Origin: an uncultured Collinsella sp.
GTDB taxonomy: Bacteria; Actinomycetota; Coriobacteriia; Coriobacteriales; Coriobacteriaceae
DNA length: 10,310 nt
Direction of reading: 5' to 3'
NCBI GenBank assembly: GCA_900553705.1
Contig: USEK01000041.1
Span: 1-10,310 of the forward strand
Shown: piece by piece, positions 1 through 5,704 of the stretch
Position numbering within the stretch: position 1 is the first letter of the stretch
How the letters are laid out: each line of letters opens with the position of its first letter
Notes under the pieces: generated by a model
Database searches by the model: none
Seen by the model: only the letters and a program-made list of their open reading frames with translations
Told to the model about the DNA's origin: nothing
Translations under genes and position numbers: made by a program

Positions 1-42
1 CTCGACTAGTCGTCGGCAGCGTCAGATGTGTATAAGAGACAG
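1..42 (+). other. Nextera (Tn5) library adapter with i5 index, non-genomic
   Basis: This is synthetic sequence. Bases 24-42 are AGATGTGTATAAGAGACAG, exactly the 19-bp Tn5 mosaic end used in Illumina Nextera tagmentation. Bases 10-23 (TCGTCGGCAGCGTC) are exactly the Nextera read-1 adapter arm. Bases 2-9 (TCGACTAG) sit where the i5 index belongs and match the index I recall as S513, and base 1 (C) fits the last base of the P5 arm. Genomic sequence begins at base 43. In translation the adapter gives peptides such as MCIRDR, MYKRQ and LYTSDAADD, which are known contamination signatures in protein databases. Confidence 0.98.
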
Positions 43-944
43 AGGTTGTCGAGCGTGTCAAGGCACGTCAGGCTTCCTACGCAGGGCTTTTGCTCAACGC
101 CCGCGCCACGGCCGACGACGGCTCCAAGCTCACGGTCTCGTTCCCCGCGGGTTCGACTTTTGCCATCAAGATGCTCGGTCGCGCCGATACGCAGTCGGTG
201 GTCCTGCCGACGGTCTGCGCGGTCTTCGGTCGTCGTACCGTCGACTATGTCCTGGATGGGGGTGGCGCGCCGGCTCCTCAACATGAGGAGCATTCTCCAT
301 CTGCACGGGCTGCGGTATCTGCGGACCCGCAACCCGTGTCCTCGGTGCCCCCTGCATCCTCGAGCGCCAGCGCGACGCAGCCAAAAGCGGCGCCGGTAGC
401 GGCACCGACCCCGTCGGCGCCTGAACCCGCTGCGCCCAAACCGGCTGCTCCGATCCCCGCGCCCAAGTCCGCTGCCGCGCCTGCGCCCAAGTCATCCGAC
501 CTGGCCAAGGCCCCTTGGCTGCGCTCCGACAACCCTGCCGGTGCTCCTGCCACGGGCAAGCTCCCGACCGAGCCCGCGCCCCGAGCGCCCGAGCGCGCGT
601 CCGTCCCCATGGCTCAGCCGCCTGCGCAGGCTGCGCCATGGGAATCCGAGCAGGTGCCCTACGACGATGCTATGGTCGGTGGTTTTGCTGCCGATGCCGG
701 CGGGGACGATCTGCCCCCGTTCGACGTGCCGGGTGCGGCGTCCGCGACCAAGGCCGCTGCTGTGGCACCCGCAGCCTCTGCAAACGACGACGTCCCCGCC
801 GCTCCCTGGGAATCCAATCCCGGTGCTGGCAGCCCCTTCGGCCATCAGGGCGCAGCCCCGAGCATCCCGCAGACCGAGGACGAGGCCAAGGCCCTCATCC
901 GCAGCGTCTTTGGCCAGGCCACCATCTTCAAGCCGGTGGAGTAG
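43..944 (+). CDS. dnaX: DNA polymerase III subunit gamma/tau, C-terminal part (5' truncated by contig end)
   Basis: DnaX is the clamp-loader ATPase that loads the beta clamp and, as tau, ties the core polymerases and helicase together at the replication fork. Only about the last 300 codons are here. The frame is open from the adapter junction (codons from base 45), so the start and the AAA+ ATPase domain lie off the contig. The first about 75 residues (ERVKARQASYAGLLLNARAT... to FGRRTVDYVL) look like the small folded tau domain that follows the clamp-loader domains. After it comes a long Pro/Ala-rich linker (about bases 265-840) with repeated PWES/PWLR-type patches, then a conserved-looking end, ALIRSVFGQATIFKPVE. 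No ATPase motif is visible, so the call rests on the tail and on ybaB and recR downstream, the usual dnaX neighbours in many bacteria. The TTG at base 90 is internal and not a start. Confidence 0.85.
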
Positions 945-965
945 CCGTACGGGCGGGTATACTGC

Positions 966-1439
966 TCAAGAAGAGGACCCCTTGTCCGGGCGCATCTGTA
1001 TTTCGGACATGTGTAGTGTGGTGCCGCGTATGTCGCATTTGAGCAGACAGGTGCGTGACGGTCGGCCTAGGATGCTGAGGTCGATACGATACGTCGCATG
1101 GCTGTCCGTGTACTCGACTTGCTCGGCGTTAATGGTTGCTCCGATTGCCAAATAAACGCCTAGCTCGGCATCGACAATCTTGAAGTCCTTTATCTTGACC
1201 TTGAACTCTTGATAGAGGGACGGGCTGTTGTAGTAGACGGTTCGGGTTCCGTCGGTGCACTCATCGGTCGTCTCCCATTTGACGACGGGCTGGTCCGAGC
1301 TGGCTATCAGCAGTTCTGCTCCAAAAGCTATGGCATGGGTGATGACAACCAGCAATGCCCAGCCGACAAAGAGATAGAGAACCACATATGCAACGGGGTG
1401 TTTTGAGCGGATGTTTTGGAGCGCGTTGGGGGCATTCAT
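966..1439 (-). CDS. Small single-pass membrane protein, unknown function
   Basis: A 157-codon gene opposite to its neighbours. The start ATG at 1437-1439 is preceded on the minus strand by a strong Shine-Dalgarno, GGAGGTG (1444-1450), and a perfect TATAAT -10 box (1474-1479). The N-terminus is soluble (MNAPNALQNIRSKHP), followed by one membrane helix at about residues 17-42 (VAYVVLYLFVGWALLVVITH...). The outside or periplasm-like domain of about 110 residues is rich in beta-type patterns (VKWETTDECTDGTRTVYY, FKVKIKDFKIVDAELGVYLA) and has three or four Cys. I recognise no family. It lies between dnaX and ybaB, which are normally adjacent and co-directional, converges on dnaX, and is less G/C-rich than either, which suggests an insertion. 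The SD and promoter support a real gene. Confidence 0.7.
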   Translation of the reverse strand: MNAPNALQNIRSKHPVAYVVLYLFVGWALLVVITHAIAFGAELLIASSDQPVVKWETTDECTDGTRTVYYNSPSLYQEFKVKIKDFKIVDAELGVYLAIGATINAEQVEYTDSHATYRIDLSILGRPSRTCLLKCDIRGTTLHMSEIQMRPDKGSSS

Positions 1440-1443
1440 GGGG

Positions 1444-1479
1444 CACCTCCAAATTACTATCTATGGCAATCAAATTATA
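1444..1479 (-). promoter_or_regulatory. Promoter -10 and ribosome-binding site of the small membrane-protein gene
   Basis: Reading the minus strand, a perfect TATAAT (1474-1479) is followed 23 bases later by GGAGGTG (1450 to 1444) and then by the ATG at 1439. This implies a leader of roughly 30 bases. No good -35 is visible: the hexamer at 17-bp spacing is AGGCGG. The promoter is therefore either activator-dependent or weak. The -35 area overlaps the left arm of an inverted repeat (1489-1498). Confidence 0.5.
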
Positions 1480-1488
1480 CCCTGCCGC

Positions 1489-1551
1489 CATGTGCGCCGC
1501 CTCGAGCAGCGGTTCGGCATTTAGCTATTTAGTGGCGCACATGAAATGCCG
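1489..1551. repeat. Two interleaved inverted repeats in the dnaX/ybaB intergenic region
   Basis: CATGTGCGCC (1489-1498) is the exact reverse complement of GGCGCACATG (1534-1543). CGGCATTT (1515-1522) is the exact reverse complement of AAATGCCG (1544-1551). The order is A, B, A', B', so both cannot form as simple nested hairpins; as RNA they would be a pseudoknot or two alternative folds, with A' and B' directly adjacent. As DNA they could be overlapping operators upstream of the minus-strand -10 box. Function unknown. Confidence 0.5.
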
Positions 1552-1581
1552 GATTCGGCTCTACTAGATTGAGTGTGCGAT

Positions 1582-1616
1582 ATTATGCAACCTTGCATAA
1601 TTCGACCTTGCATAAT
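1582..1616. promoter_or_regulatory. Putative operator: three TTGCATAAT half-sites
   Basis: ATTATGCAA (1582-1590), CC, TTGCATAAT (1593-1601) is a perfect 9+2+9 dyad, and a third half-site TTGCATAAT (1608-1616) follows in direct orientation. The longer word ACCTTGCATAAT occurs twice, at 1590-1601 and 1605-1616. The cluster sits in the A/T-rich middle of the 339-base region between the divergent genes at 1439 (minus) and 1779 (plus). A dyad plus an extra half-site is typical of a dimeric or cooperative DNA-binding regulator. Which protein binds is unknown. Apart from this cluster, the interleaved repeats, a minus-strand promoter and the ybaB ribosome-binding site, I see no gene in 1440-1778. Confidence 0.5.
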
Positions 1617-1778
1617 CTTTGAGTGCGGTTTGTATTGGAGGACATGTATATCGACTGAGGTAACACGTCCGCCCCGCTCTCTCGCCGCGCGCCGTGGTAC
1701 GATTTTTGAGTTTGAAAGTCCCGCCGTGCTCCGGCTGCCCTTGCAGCTCGGCGTGCGGCCGCACGTAAAGGAGCCATC

Positions 1779-2099
1779 ATGGCCGGTATGAACATGCAGC
1801 AGATGATGAAGCAGGCTCGCAAGATGCAGGAGCAGCTTGCCGCCGCGCAGGAGAACCTTAAGTCCCAGACCGTCGACGCCTCTGCCGGCGGCGGCATGGT
1901 CAAGGTGACCGTTAACGGCGAGATGGAGCTCGTCAACCTCACCATCGATCCCGATGCCCTCGATCCCGAGGACGTCGATATGCTGCAGGATATGATCATG
2001 GCTGCCGTCAACGAGGCCGTCCGCGGCGTCAACGAGCTCGCCAACAAGCAGATGGGCGCCATCACCGGCGGCCTCAACATCCCGGGCATGCCGTTCTAA
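1779..2099 (+). CDS. ybaB: YbaB/EbfC family nucleoid-associated protein
   Basis: A 106-residue protein of the usual length for the family. YbaB/EbfC proteins are small dimeric DNA-binding proteins that coat the nucleoid and influence gene expression. Family features visible here are the N-terminal charged helix (MNMQQMMKQARKMQEQ), the central glycine patch (DASAGGGMVKVTVNG), the ELVNLTIDPDAL strand and turn, the DMLQDMIMAAVNEAV helix, and the short Gly/Pro-rich tail ending in NIPGMPF. The start ATG at 1779 has AAAGGAG (1767-1773) at a good distance. recR begins 13 bases after the stop, the standard pair. The gene probably has its own promoter upstream because a minus-strand gene separates it from dnaX; I cannot point to a convincing -35/-10. 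Confidence 0.95.
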   Translation: MAGMNMQQMMKQARKMQEQLAAAQENLKSQTVDASAGGGMVKVTVNGEMELVNLTIDPDALDPEDVDMLQDMIMAAVNEAVRGVNELANKQMGAITGGLNIPGMPF

Positions 2100-2112
2100 G
2101 ACACGCATATAT

Positions 2113-2709
2113 ATGAGTGCGAATCACAGTCTGCAAAAACTGCTCGATGAGCTGGGCCGTCTGCCGGGCATTGGTCCCAAGTCGGCCCAGCGCATCGCCT
2201 ATTACCTGCTCGAGGCCGATGCCGAGGAGGCCCGCCGCCTGGCCGAGGCCATCCTGGAGGTCAAGCAGGAGGTCCACTTTTGCAGCCGTTGCTTTAACTA
2301 CGCCACGGCCGACGAGTGCTCCATCTGCCAGGACCCGATGCGCGATACCACTCGCATTTGCGTGGTGGGCGAGCCGCGCGATGTCCAGGCGATTGAGCGC
2401 ACGGGCAGCTACCACGGCCTCTACCACGTATTGGGCGGCGTGATCAGTCCCATGGACAAGATTGGCCCCGAGCAGCTGCACATTCGAGAGCTGCTGGCAC
2501 GCTTGGGCCACGAGGACATCCACGAGGTCATCATCGCCACCAACCCCAATATTGAGGGCGAGACCACGGCGAGCTATCTGGCCCGTACCATCAAGCCGTT
2601 GGGCGTCGAGGTGTCGCGTCTGGCAAGCGGCCTTCCCGTGGGCGGCGACTTGGAGTATGCCGACGAGCTTACGCTTGGCCGCGCTATCGAGGCCCGCCGC
2701 GCGATTTAG
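2113..2709 (+). CDS. recR: Recombination mediator protein RecR
   Basis: A full-length 198-residue RecR, which acts with RecF/RecO to load RecA on gapped single-stranded DNA. In order: a helix-hairpin-helix at about residues 14-33 (RLPGIGPKSAQRIAYYLL); a C4 zinc finger with Cys57, Cys60, Cys69 and Cys72 (CSRCFNYATADECSIC); a Toprim domain from about residue 80 (RICVVGEPRDVQAIERTG, later IIATNPNIEGETTASYLA); and the C-terminal motif LASGLPVGGDLEYADELTL. The ATG at 2113 has only a weak ribosome-binding site (GACACGCATATAT lies before it), so translation is probably coupled to ybaB. Coding ends in ARRAI. The gene is last in its transcription unit, with palindromes downstream. Confidence 0.97.
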   Translation: MSANHSLQKLLDELGRLPGIGPKSAQRIAYYLLEADAEEARRLAEAILEVKQEVHFCSRCFNYATADECSICQDPMRDTTRICVVGEPRDVQAIERTGSYHGLYHVLGGVISPMDKIGPEQLHIRELLARLGHEDIHEVIIATNPNIEGETTASYLARTIKPLGVEVSRLASGLPVGGDLEYADELTLGRAIEARRAI

Positions 2710-2746
2710 GTGGCGAGCCTGCTCCTGCCGTATGTTTTCCTCGCGA

Positions 2747-2776
2747 CGCACGGGGTAGTCATAATTTCCCCGTGCG
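2747..2776. terminator. GC-rich hairpin after recR, terminator without a clear U-tract
   Basis: CGCACGGGG (2747-2755) pairs perfectly with CCCCGTGCG (2768-2776) around a 12-base A/T-rich loop, 37 bases after the recR stop. The following bases (ACTGTGAGTTTGTTG) are only mildly T-rich. It could be a weak terminator or a 3'-end stabilising structure for the ybaB-recR transcript. Confidence 0.45.
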
Positions 2777-2787
2777 ACTGTGAGTTT

Positions 2788-2870
2788 GTTGTGCAACAAA
2801 GATGCTTCGTATCCGCTTATCGCATGGATGCTTCCGCTCGCATCCTTAATTTGTCCATTCGTTGCGCAAC
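2788..2870. repeat. Paired GTTGYGCAAC palindromes and a repeated GATGCTTC word
   Basis: GTTGTGCAAC (2788-2797) lies in a longer dyad, TTTGTTG-TG-CAACAAA (2785-2800). A second copy, GTTGCGCAAC, a perfect palindrome, is at 2861-2870. Between them GATGCTTC occurs at 2801-2808 and 2827-2834, and GGATGC/GCATCC (2826-2831, 2840-2845) forms a hairpin followed by TTAATTT. The second palindrome overlaps the -35 position of a possible promoter, so the pair may be operators for the kinase operon. No gene is visible in 2710-2954. Confidence 0.4.
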
Positions 2871-2892
2871 CTTTTTGGTTCGCTGATACACT
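2863..2892 (+). promoter_or_regulatory. Possible promoter of the kinase operon
   Basis: TGATACACT (2884-2892) reads as an extended -10 (TG-n-TACACT), with TTGCGC at 2863-2868 as a poor -35 after 18 bases. It is the best candidate between recR and the first operon gene, but matches are partial and the call is weak. The -35 overlaps the GTTGCGCAAC palindrome. Confidence 0.3.
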
Positions 2893-2914
2893 CAAATATG
2901 GATTCGAATGAATG

Positions 2915-2938
2915 CGCCGCTCCCGAGCGGCGTGTTTT
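2915..2938 (+). terminator. Intrinsic terminator or attenuator just upstream of the kinase operon
   Basis: CGCCGCT (2915-2921) and AGCGGCG (2926-2932) form a 7-bp all-perfect stem with a four-base loop, followed at once by TGTTTTTG. This has the form of a rho-independent terminator. It ends only about five bases before the GGAGGAG Shine-Dalgarno of the next gene. It may close recR readthrough, or, if the promoter at about 2890 is real, act as an attenuator in the operon leader. Confidence 0.6.
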
Positions 2939-2954
2939 TGTTGGAGGAGAACGC

Positions 2955-3860
2955 ATGCGGCCCGGTGGCACTCAGACAAAGCGCGGCGCCGCGGTGCGCA
3001 TACGACGCCGACTGGGCTTGGCGCCGCGGGCGTACGCACTGCTATCGTGCTCGCTGGTGCTGGTCATAGCTGGCGTTTCTGCCTATGGCATGACCGTGCC
3101 GTCCATGATGCAGGCGCATGCCGCACGCGAACCGCGCGTGGGGCATGAGGTCAAAAGCGATCTGGGCACCACGACTGGATATGCTTGGGCAAGTGTGGTC
3201 GGGCATATTGTGTTTGGCACCGACGATGCGGACGGCGCCGAGGCCCCGGACAACGAAGTCACGCTTGCCAATGGCAAAACCATCGTGCTCACCAACACCA
3301 AGATCATCGATCGGTTGTCCAACAATAGCGTGGCGGCAACGGTGAATAAGGTCGAGCAGCAGAAGGAGCAGGACGCCCAGCAGTTCGGAAAGCCCGGTAG
3401 CTCGGATACTTCTGGCTCTGGCTCGGATTCATCGAGTTCGGGCGGTGGCTCTGGGTCGGGTTCCTCTACCGGAGGGCCTGGAAACGGCGGCTCGACGGGC
3501 GGCAACACTGACAACGATGCAAACTCCGGCGGCCTTTCCGCTGCTGAGGAAGAGAGCATTCACAGTTGGCTTGTGACCAAGTACAACATGCTCGACGGCT
3601 ATGTTTCTCGTGCCAATGACGTAGTCTCGACCTATAACTCTACGGGAGATCCCAGGCCGTGCGACAGCCTGGTCGGGGAGATGTTTGTCATTCGAGCCGA
3701 GTTCGGTCGTCAGACATTCTCGCCCCGGTCAAAGTGGTATCAGCAGTATGCCAATCTGTGGGGCTGTTACACCAACCTATGTCAATGGGTCGGCCATTAC
3801 GGCGATGATGACGTCGCGCTCGGTAACTTCAACAATAACGTGGCGGCGCTTGCCCTATGA
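2955..3860 (+). CDS. Membrane-anchored or secreted protein with Ser/Gly-rich linker, unknown function
   Basis: A 301-residue protein of no family I recognise. The start at 2955 is chosen because GGAGGAG (2943-2949) lies just upstream; in-frame starts further up (TTG 2862, ATG 2898) have no ribosome-binding site and would read through the terminator hairpin. In order: a basic N-terminus (KRGAAVRIRRRLGLAPR), one hydrophobic helix at about residues 27-47 that is either an anchor or a signal peptide (possible cleavage after QAHA), a region at about 60-145 with VGHIVFGTDDADGAEAP and NGKTIVLTNTKIIDRLS, a Ser/Gly/Asp-rich linker at about 145-193, and a compact C-terminal domain of about 105 residues rich in aromatic residues with three Cys (DPRPCDS, LWGCYTNLCQW). 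The layout is that of an exported protein with a flexible spacer. Its stop overlaps the kinase start (ATGA), so it is co-translated with the kinase and may be its sensor, substrate or partner. Confidence 0.75.
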   Translation: MRPGGTQTKRGAAVRIRRRLGLAPRAYALLSCSLVLVIAGVSAYGMTVPSMMQAHAAREPRVGHEVKSDLGTTTGYAWASVVGHIVFGTDDADGAEAPDNEVTLANGKTIVLTNTKIIDRLSNNSVAATVNKVEQQKEQDAQQFGKPGSSDTSGSGSDSSSSGGGSGSGSSTGGPGNGGSTGGNTDNDANSGGLSAAEEESIHSWLVTKYNMLDGYVSRANDVVSTYNSTGDPRPCDSLVGEMFVIRAEFGRQTFSPRSKWYQQYANLWGCYTNLCQWVGHYGDDDVALGNFNNNVAALAL

Positions 3861-5701
3861 TGACCGATCTTGCATCCACCACACCACAATCGCTCGGTCG
3901 CGATCCCATGGTCGGCCTGCGCCTGGCGCGTGTCGACGGGTTTGAGCCGGCCATTGCGCTCGGTCAGGACGAACTGCCTGCCTATCTGCGTCGTTTTACG
4001 ATGCTGTTTGCCGACGATGCCACCATGCGCCGTGGCGGTATCGGCCGCGTGACGCGTGCCATCAACGCCCAAGGCGAGGCCGTGGCACTCAAGCAGCTCA
4101 TCTTGCCGACGCGCGATGAGTTTGATGACGATGCCGCTCACGAGGCGCTGGTCGCCAAGTTCAAGGCAGCGTTTCGCGAGGAATACGAATGCCATCGCGC
4201 CCTTTCGGGCCTTAAGGGCTTTCCCCGCCTCTATGGCTGGGGCGAGGTCGACGGTGTGCCTGCAATTGTCATGGAATGGGTCGAGGGCGAGACACTTGCC
4301 CGCTTGCGTTCGCGACTCGCCGTGGACGATGCCGGACGCCTGTCGCCGCTTGTGGCGGCGCGTCTGGGTCGCGACCTGTTCGATCTGCTCTGCCGTATGA
4401 GCCTGGTGGGTGAGGGCTTTGTCCATCGCGATATCTCGCCCGCTAATATTATGGTGCGTACGGCGCGTCTACCGCTTGACCGGCAGCTTGCCGAGGGCAC
4501 CTTTGACCTGTGCCTGATCGACTTTGGCTCGTCGCTGGCGCTTGAGCCTGCGTCGGCCGTGGCCGGTACCGGCGGCAAGGCGTCGTTTACGGAGCGCTAT
4601 GCCACGCTGCGTCGCGCGACGGTGGCCTACGCTCCGCCCGAGATGCTCACCGACGATATTCCCGACCTGCGCGCTTTGCGTATGTCGCCGGCGATTGACG
4701 TCTATGCCGCGGCAAGCACGGTTTACGAGCTCATTGCCGGCGTCGCGCCATGCGAAGCCGCGCCGAGCACTTCGGGCACCTCGGGTTCGCGCAAAAAGAC
4801 GCGTGACATCGCCAGCCCCTACCGTCTCAAGATGGACACGCGGCCCGACTATCCCATTGGTGCCCATGCGCCCGGTTGCGATTTGACTCAGCTGCTTCGT
4901 CGTGAGCCCGATGTGGCGCTCGCCGCGGCCGAGCAGGCCCAGCAGCTGGGGCTTGAGCCGGATTCCGAGGAGCTACGCGATGCGCTGGCGTTTGTCGATG
5001 CCCAGCTGTTCGACGTGGTGATGGCCTGTCTGTCCAGCCACCAAAAAGATCGTCCCGAGCCGGCGGCGGTCGAGGCGGCGCTCTCGGCGTTTTGTGACCA
5101 CTATGCGCAAAATGTCGGTCGTTCGCTCCGCGGCGAGCCGCTCACGCCGTGCCCCATGGATGCGTCTGGCCGCGCGGTTCGTCGCGCGGCGATGATCGGT
5201 GCGGCGGTCGTTTGCAGCGTGGTTTGGGCTGTGGTCGTGGTCTCGGCCGCGCTGCTGGCGTCGGGCGCCCGCGTGACGGCGACTTTGGGATCGCTCGTGT
5301 GGTCTGGATCGCTACCGGGTATTATTGCCGCACTGGCGTTGGCGCTGCCCGGCATAGCCGGCGTTGCCGCGGGGGCACTTGCGCGTGATCGGCGCTCGGG
5401 CTTCCTGCAGGGTGTGCTTGCGCTTTCTGCCTGCGAGGTTCCGGTGCTGGTTGTGGCTGCATGTAGCGTATTTTCCCAACGCACCGTGATGGGCGGCCTT
5501 GTTGCCGCTCTGGTTGCAACCTATACGCTTACGTGGTTTTTGCTTGCGATGGGCTTTGCCTTTGAACTTCCCGCTTCGGCACCGCGACGCACAAAAGCCC
5601 AGATGGCGACTCCGCTTGCCGGTGGAGCCGCAGCTGCCCGTACTTTTGGCGGACCTGTCGAAGTATCGTCCGATTCTATTTCTACGACCAAGGAGGCCTA
5701 G
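3857..5701 (+). CDS. Membrane Ser/Thr protein kinase with four C-terminal transmembrane helices
   Basis: A 614-residue Hanks-type protein kinase. Visible motifs: a degenerate glycine loop (RRGGIGRV, about 58-65), the VALK lysine Lys79, an acidic alphaC patch (REEYE, about 107-111), the catalytic loop HRDISPANI with Asp192 and Asn197, DFG at 222-224, APPE at 259-262, and the alphaF Asp281 (SPAIDVYAAASTVYE). All residues needed for phosphotransfer are present, so an active enzyme is expected. The region about 300-400 is an extended C-lobe with Ser/Thr-rich inserts. From about residue 443 come four hydrophobic segments (about 444-470, 475-505, 516-538, 545-570), then a Ser/Thr-rich tail. Well-known bacterial kinases such as PknB have one membrane helix and outside PASTA domains; neither is seen here. 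Two ATGs (3857, 3860) are possible. It overlaps the upstream gene by 4 bases and has AAGGAGG inside its 3' end serving the FHA gene. Confidence 0.93.
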   Translation: MMTDLASTTPQSLGRDPMVGLRLARVDGFEPAIALGQDELPAYLRRFTMLFADDATMRRGGIGRVTRAINAQGEAVALKQLILPTRDEFDDDAAHEALVAKFKAAFREEYECHRALSGLKGFPRLYGWGEVDGVPAIVMEWVEGETLARLRSRLAVDDAGRLSPLVAARLGRDLFDLLCRMSLVGEGFVHRDISPANIMVRTARLPLDRQLAEGTFDLCLIDFGSSLALEPASAVAGTGGKASFTERYATLRRATVAYAPPEMLTDDIPDLRALRMSPAIDVYAAASTVYELIAGVAPCEAAPSTSGTSGSRKKTRDIASPYRLKMDTRPDYPIGAHAPGCDLTQLLRREPDVALAAAEQAQQLGLEPDSEELRDALAFVDAQLFDVVMACLSSHQKDRPEPAAVEAALSAFCDHYAQNVGRSLRGEPLTPCPMDASGRAVRRAAMIGAAVVCSVVWAVVVVSAALLASGARVTATLGSLVWSGSLPGIIAALALALPGIAGVAAGALARDRRSGFLQGVLALSACEVPVLVVAACSVFSQRTVMGGLVAALVATYTLTWFLLAMGFAFELPASAPRRTKAQMATPLAGGAAAARTFGGPVEVSSDSISTTKEA

Positions 5702-5704
5702 GTC

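Noticed and set aside
28..399. Plus-strand ORF beginning MYKRQ, and the minus-strand ORF ending LYTSDAADD
   Set aside because: Both read through the sequencing adapter; they are contamination artefacts and overlap dnaX in the wrong frame.
1440..1778. SRP RNA (ffs) or tRNA between dnaX and ybaB
   Set aside because: I searched by eye for the SRP GGAAG/loop core and for cloverleaf arms and found neither.
2862..2954. Upstream extension of the first operon gene (TTG 2862 or ATG 2898)
   Set aside because: No Shine-Dalgarno at either start, and the extension would code through a terminator hairpin; ATG 2955 has GGAGGAG.
2074..3039. 321-codon minus-strand ORF opposite recR
   Set aside because: It is a shadow of recR with a low-complexity Ala/Leu composition and crosses the intergenic palindromes.
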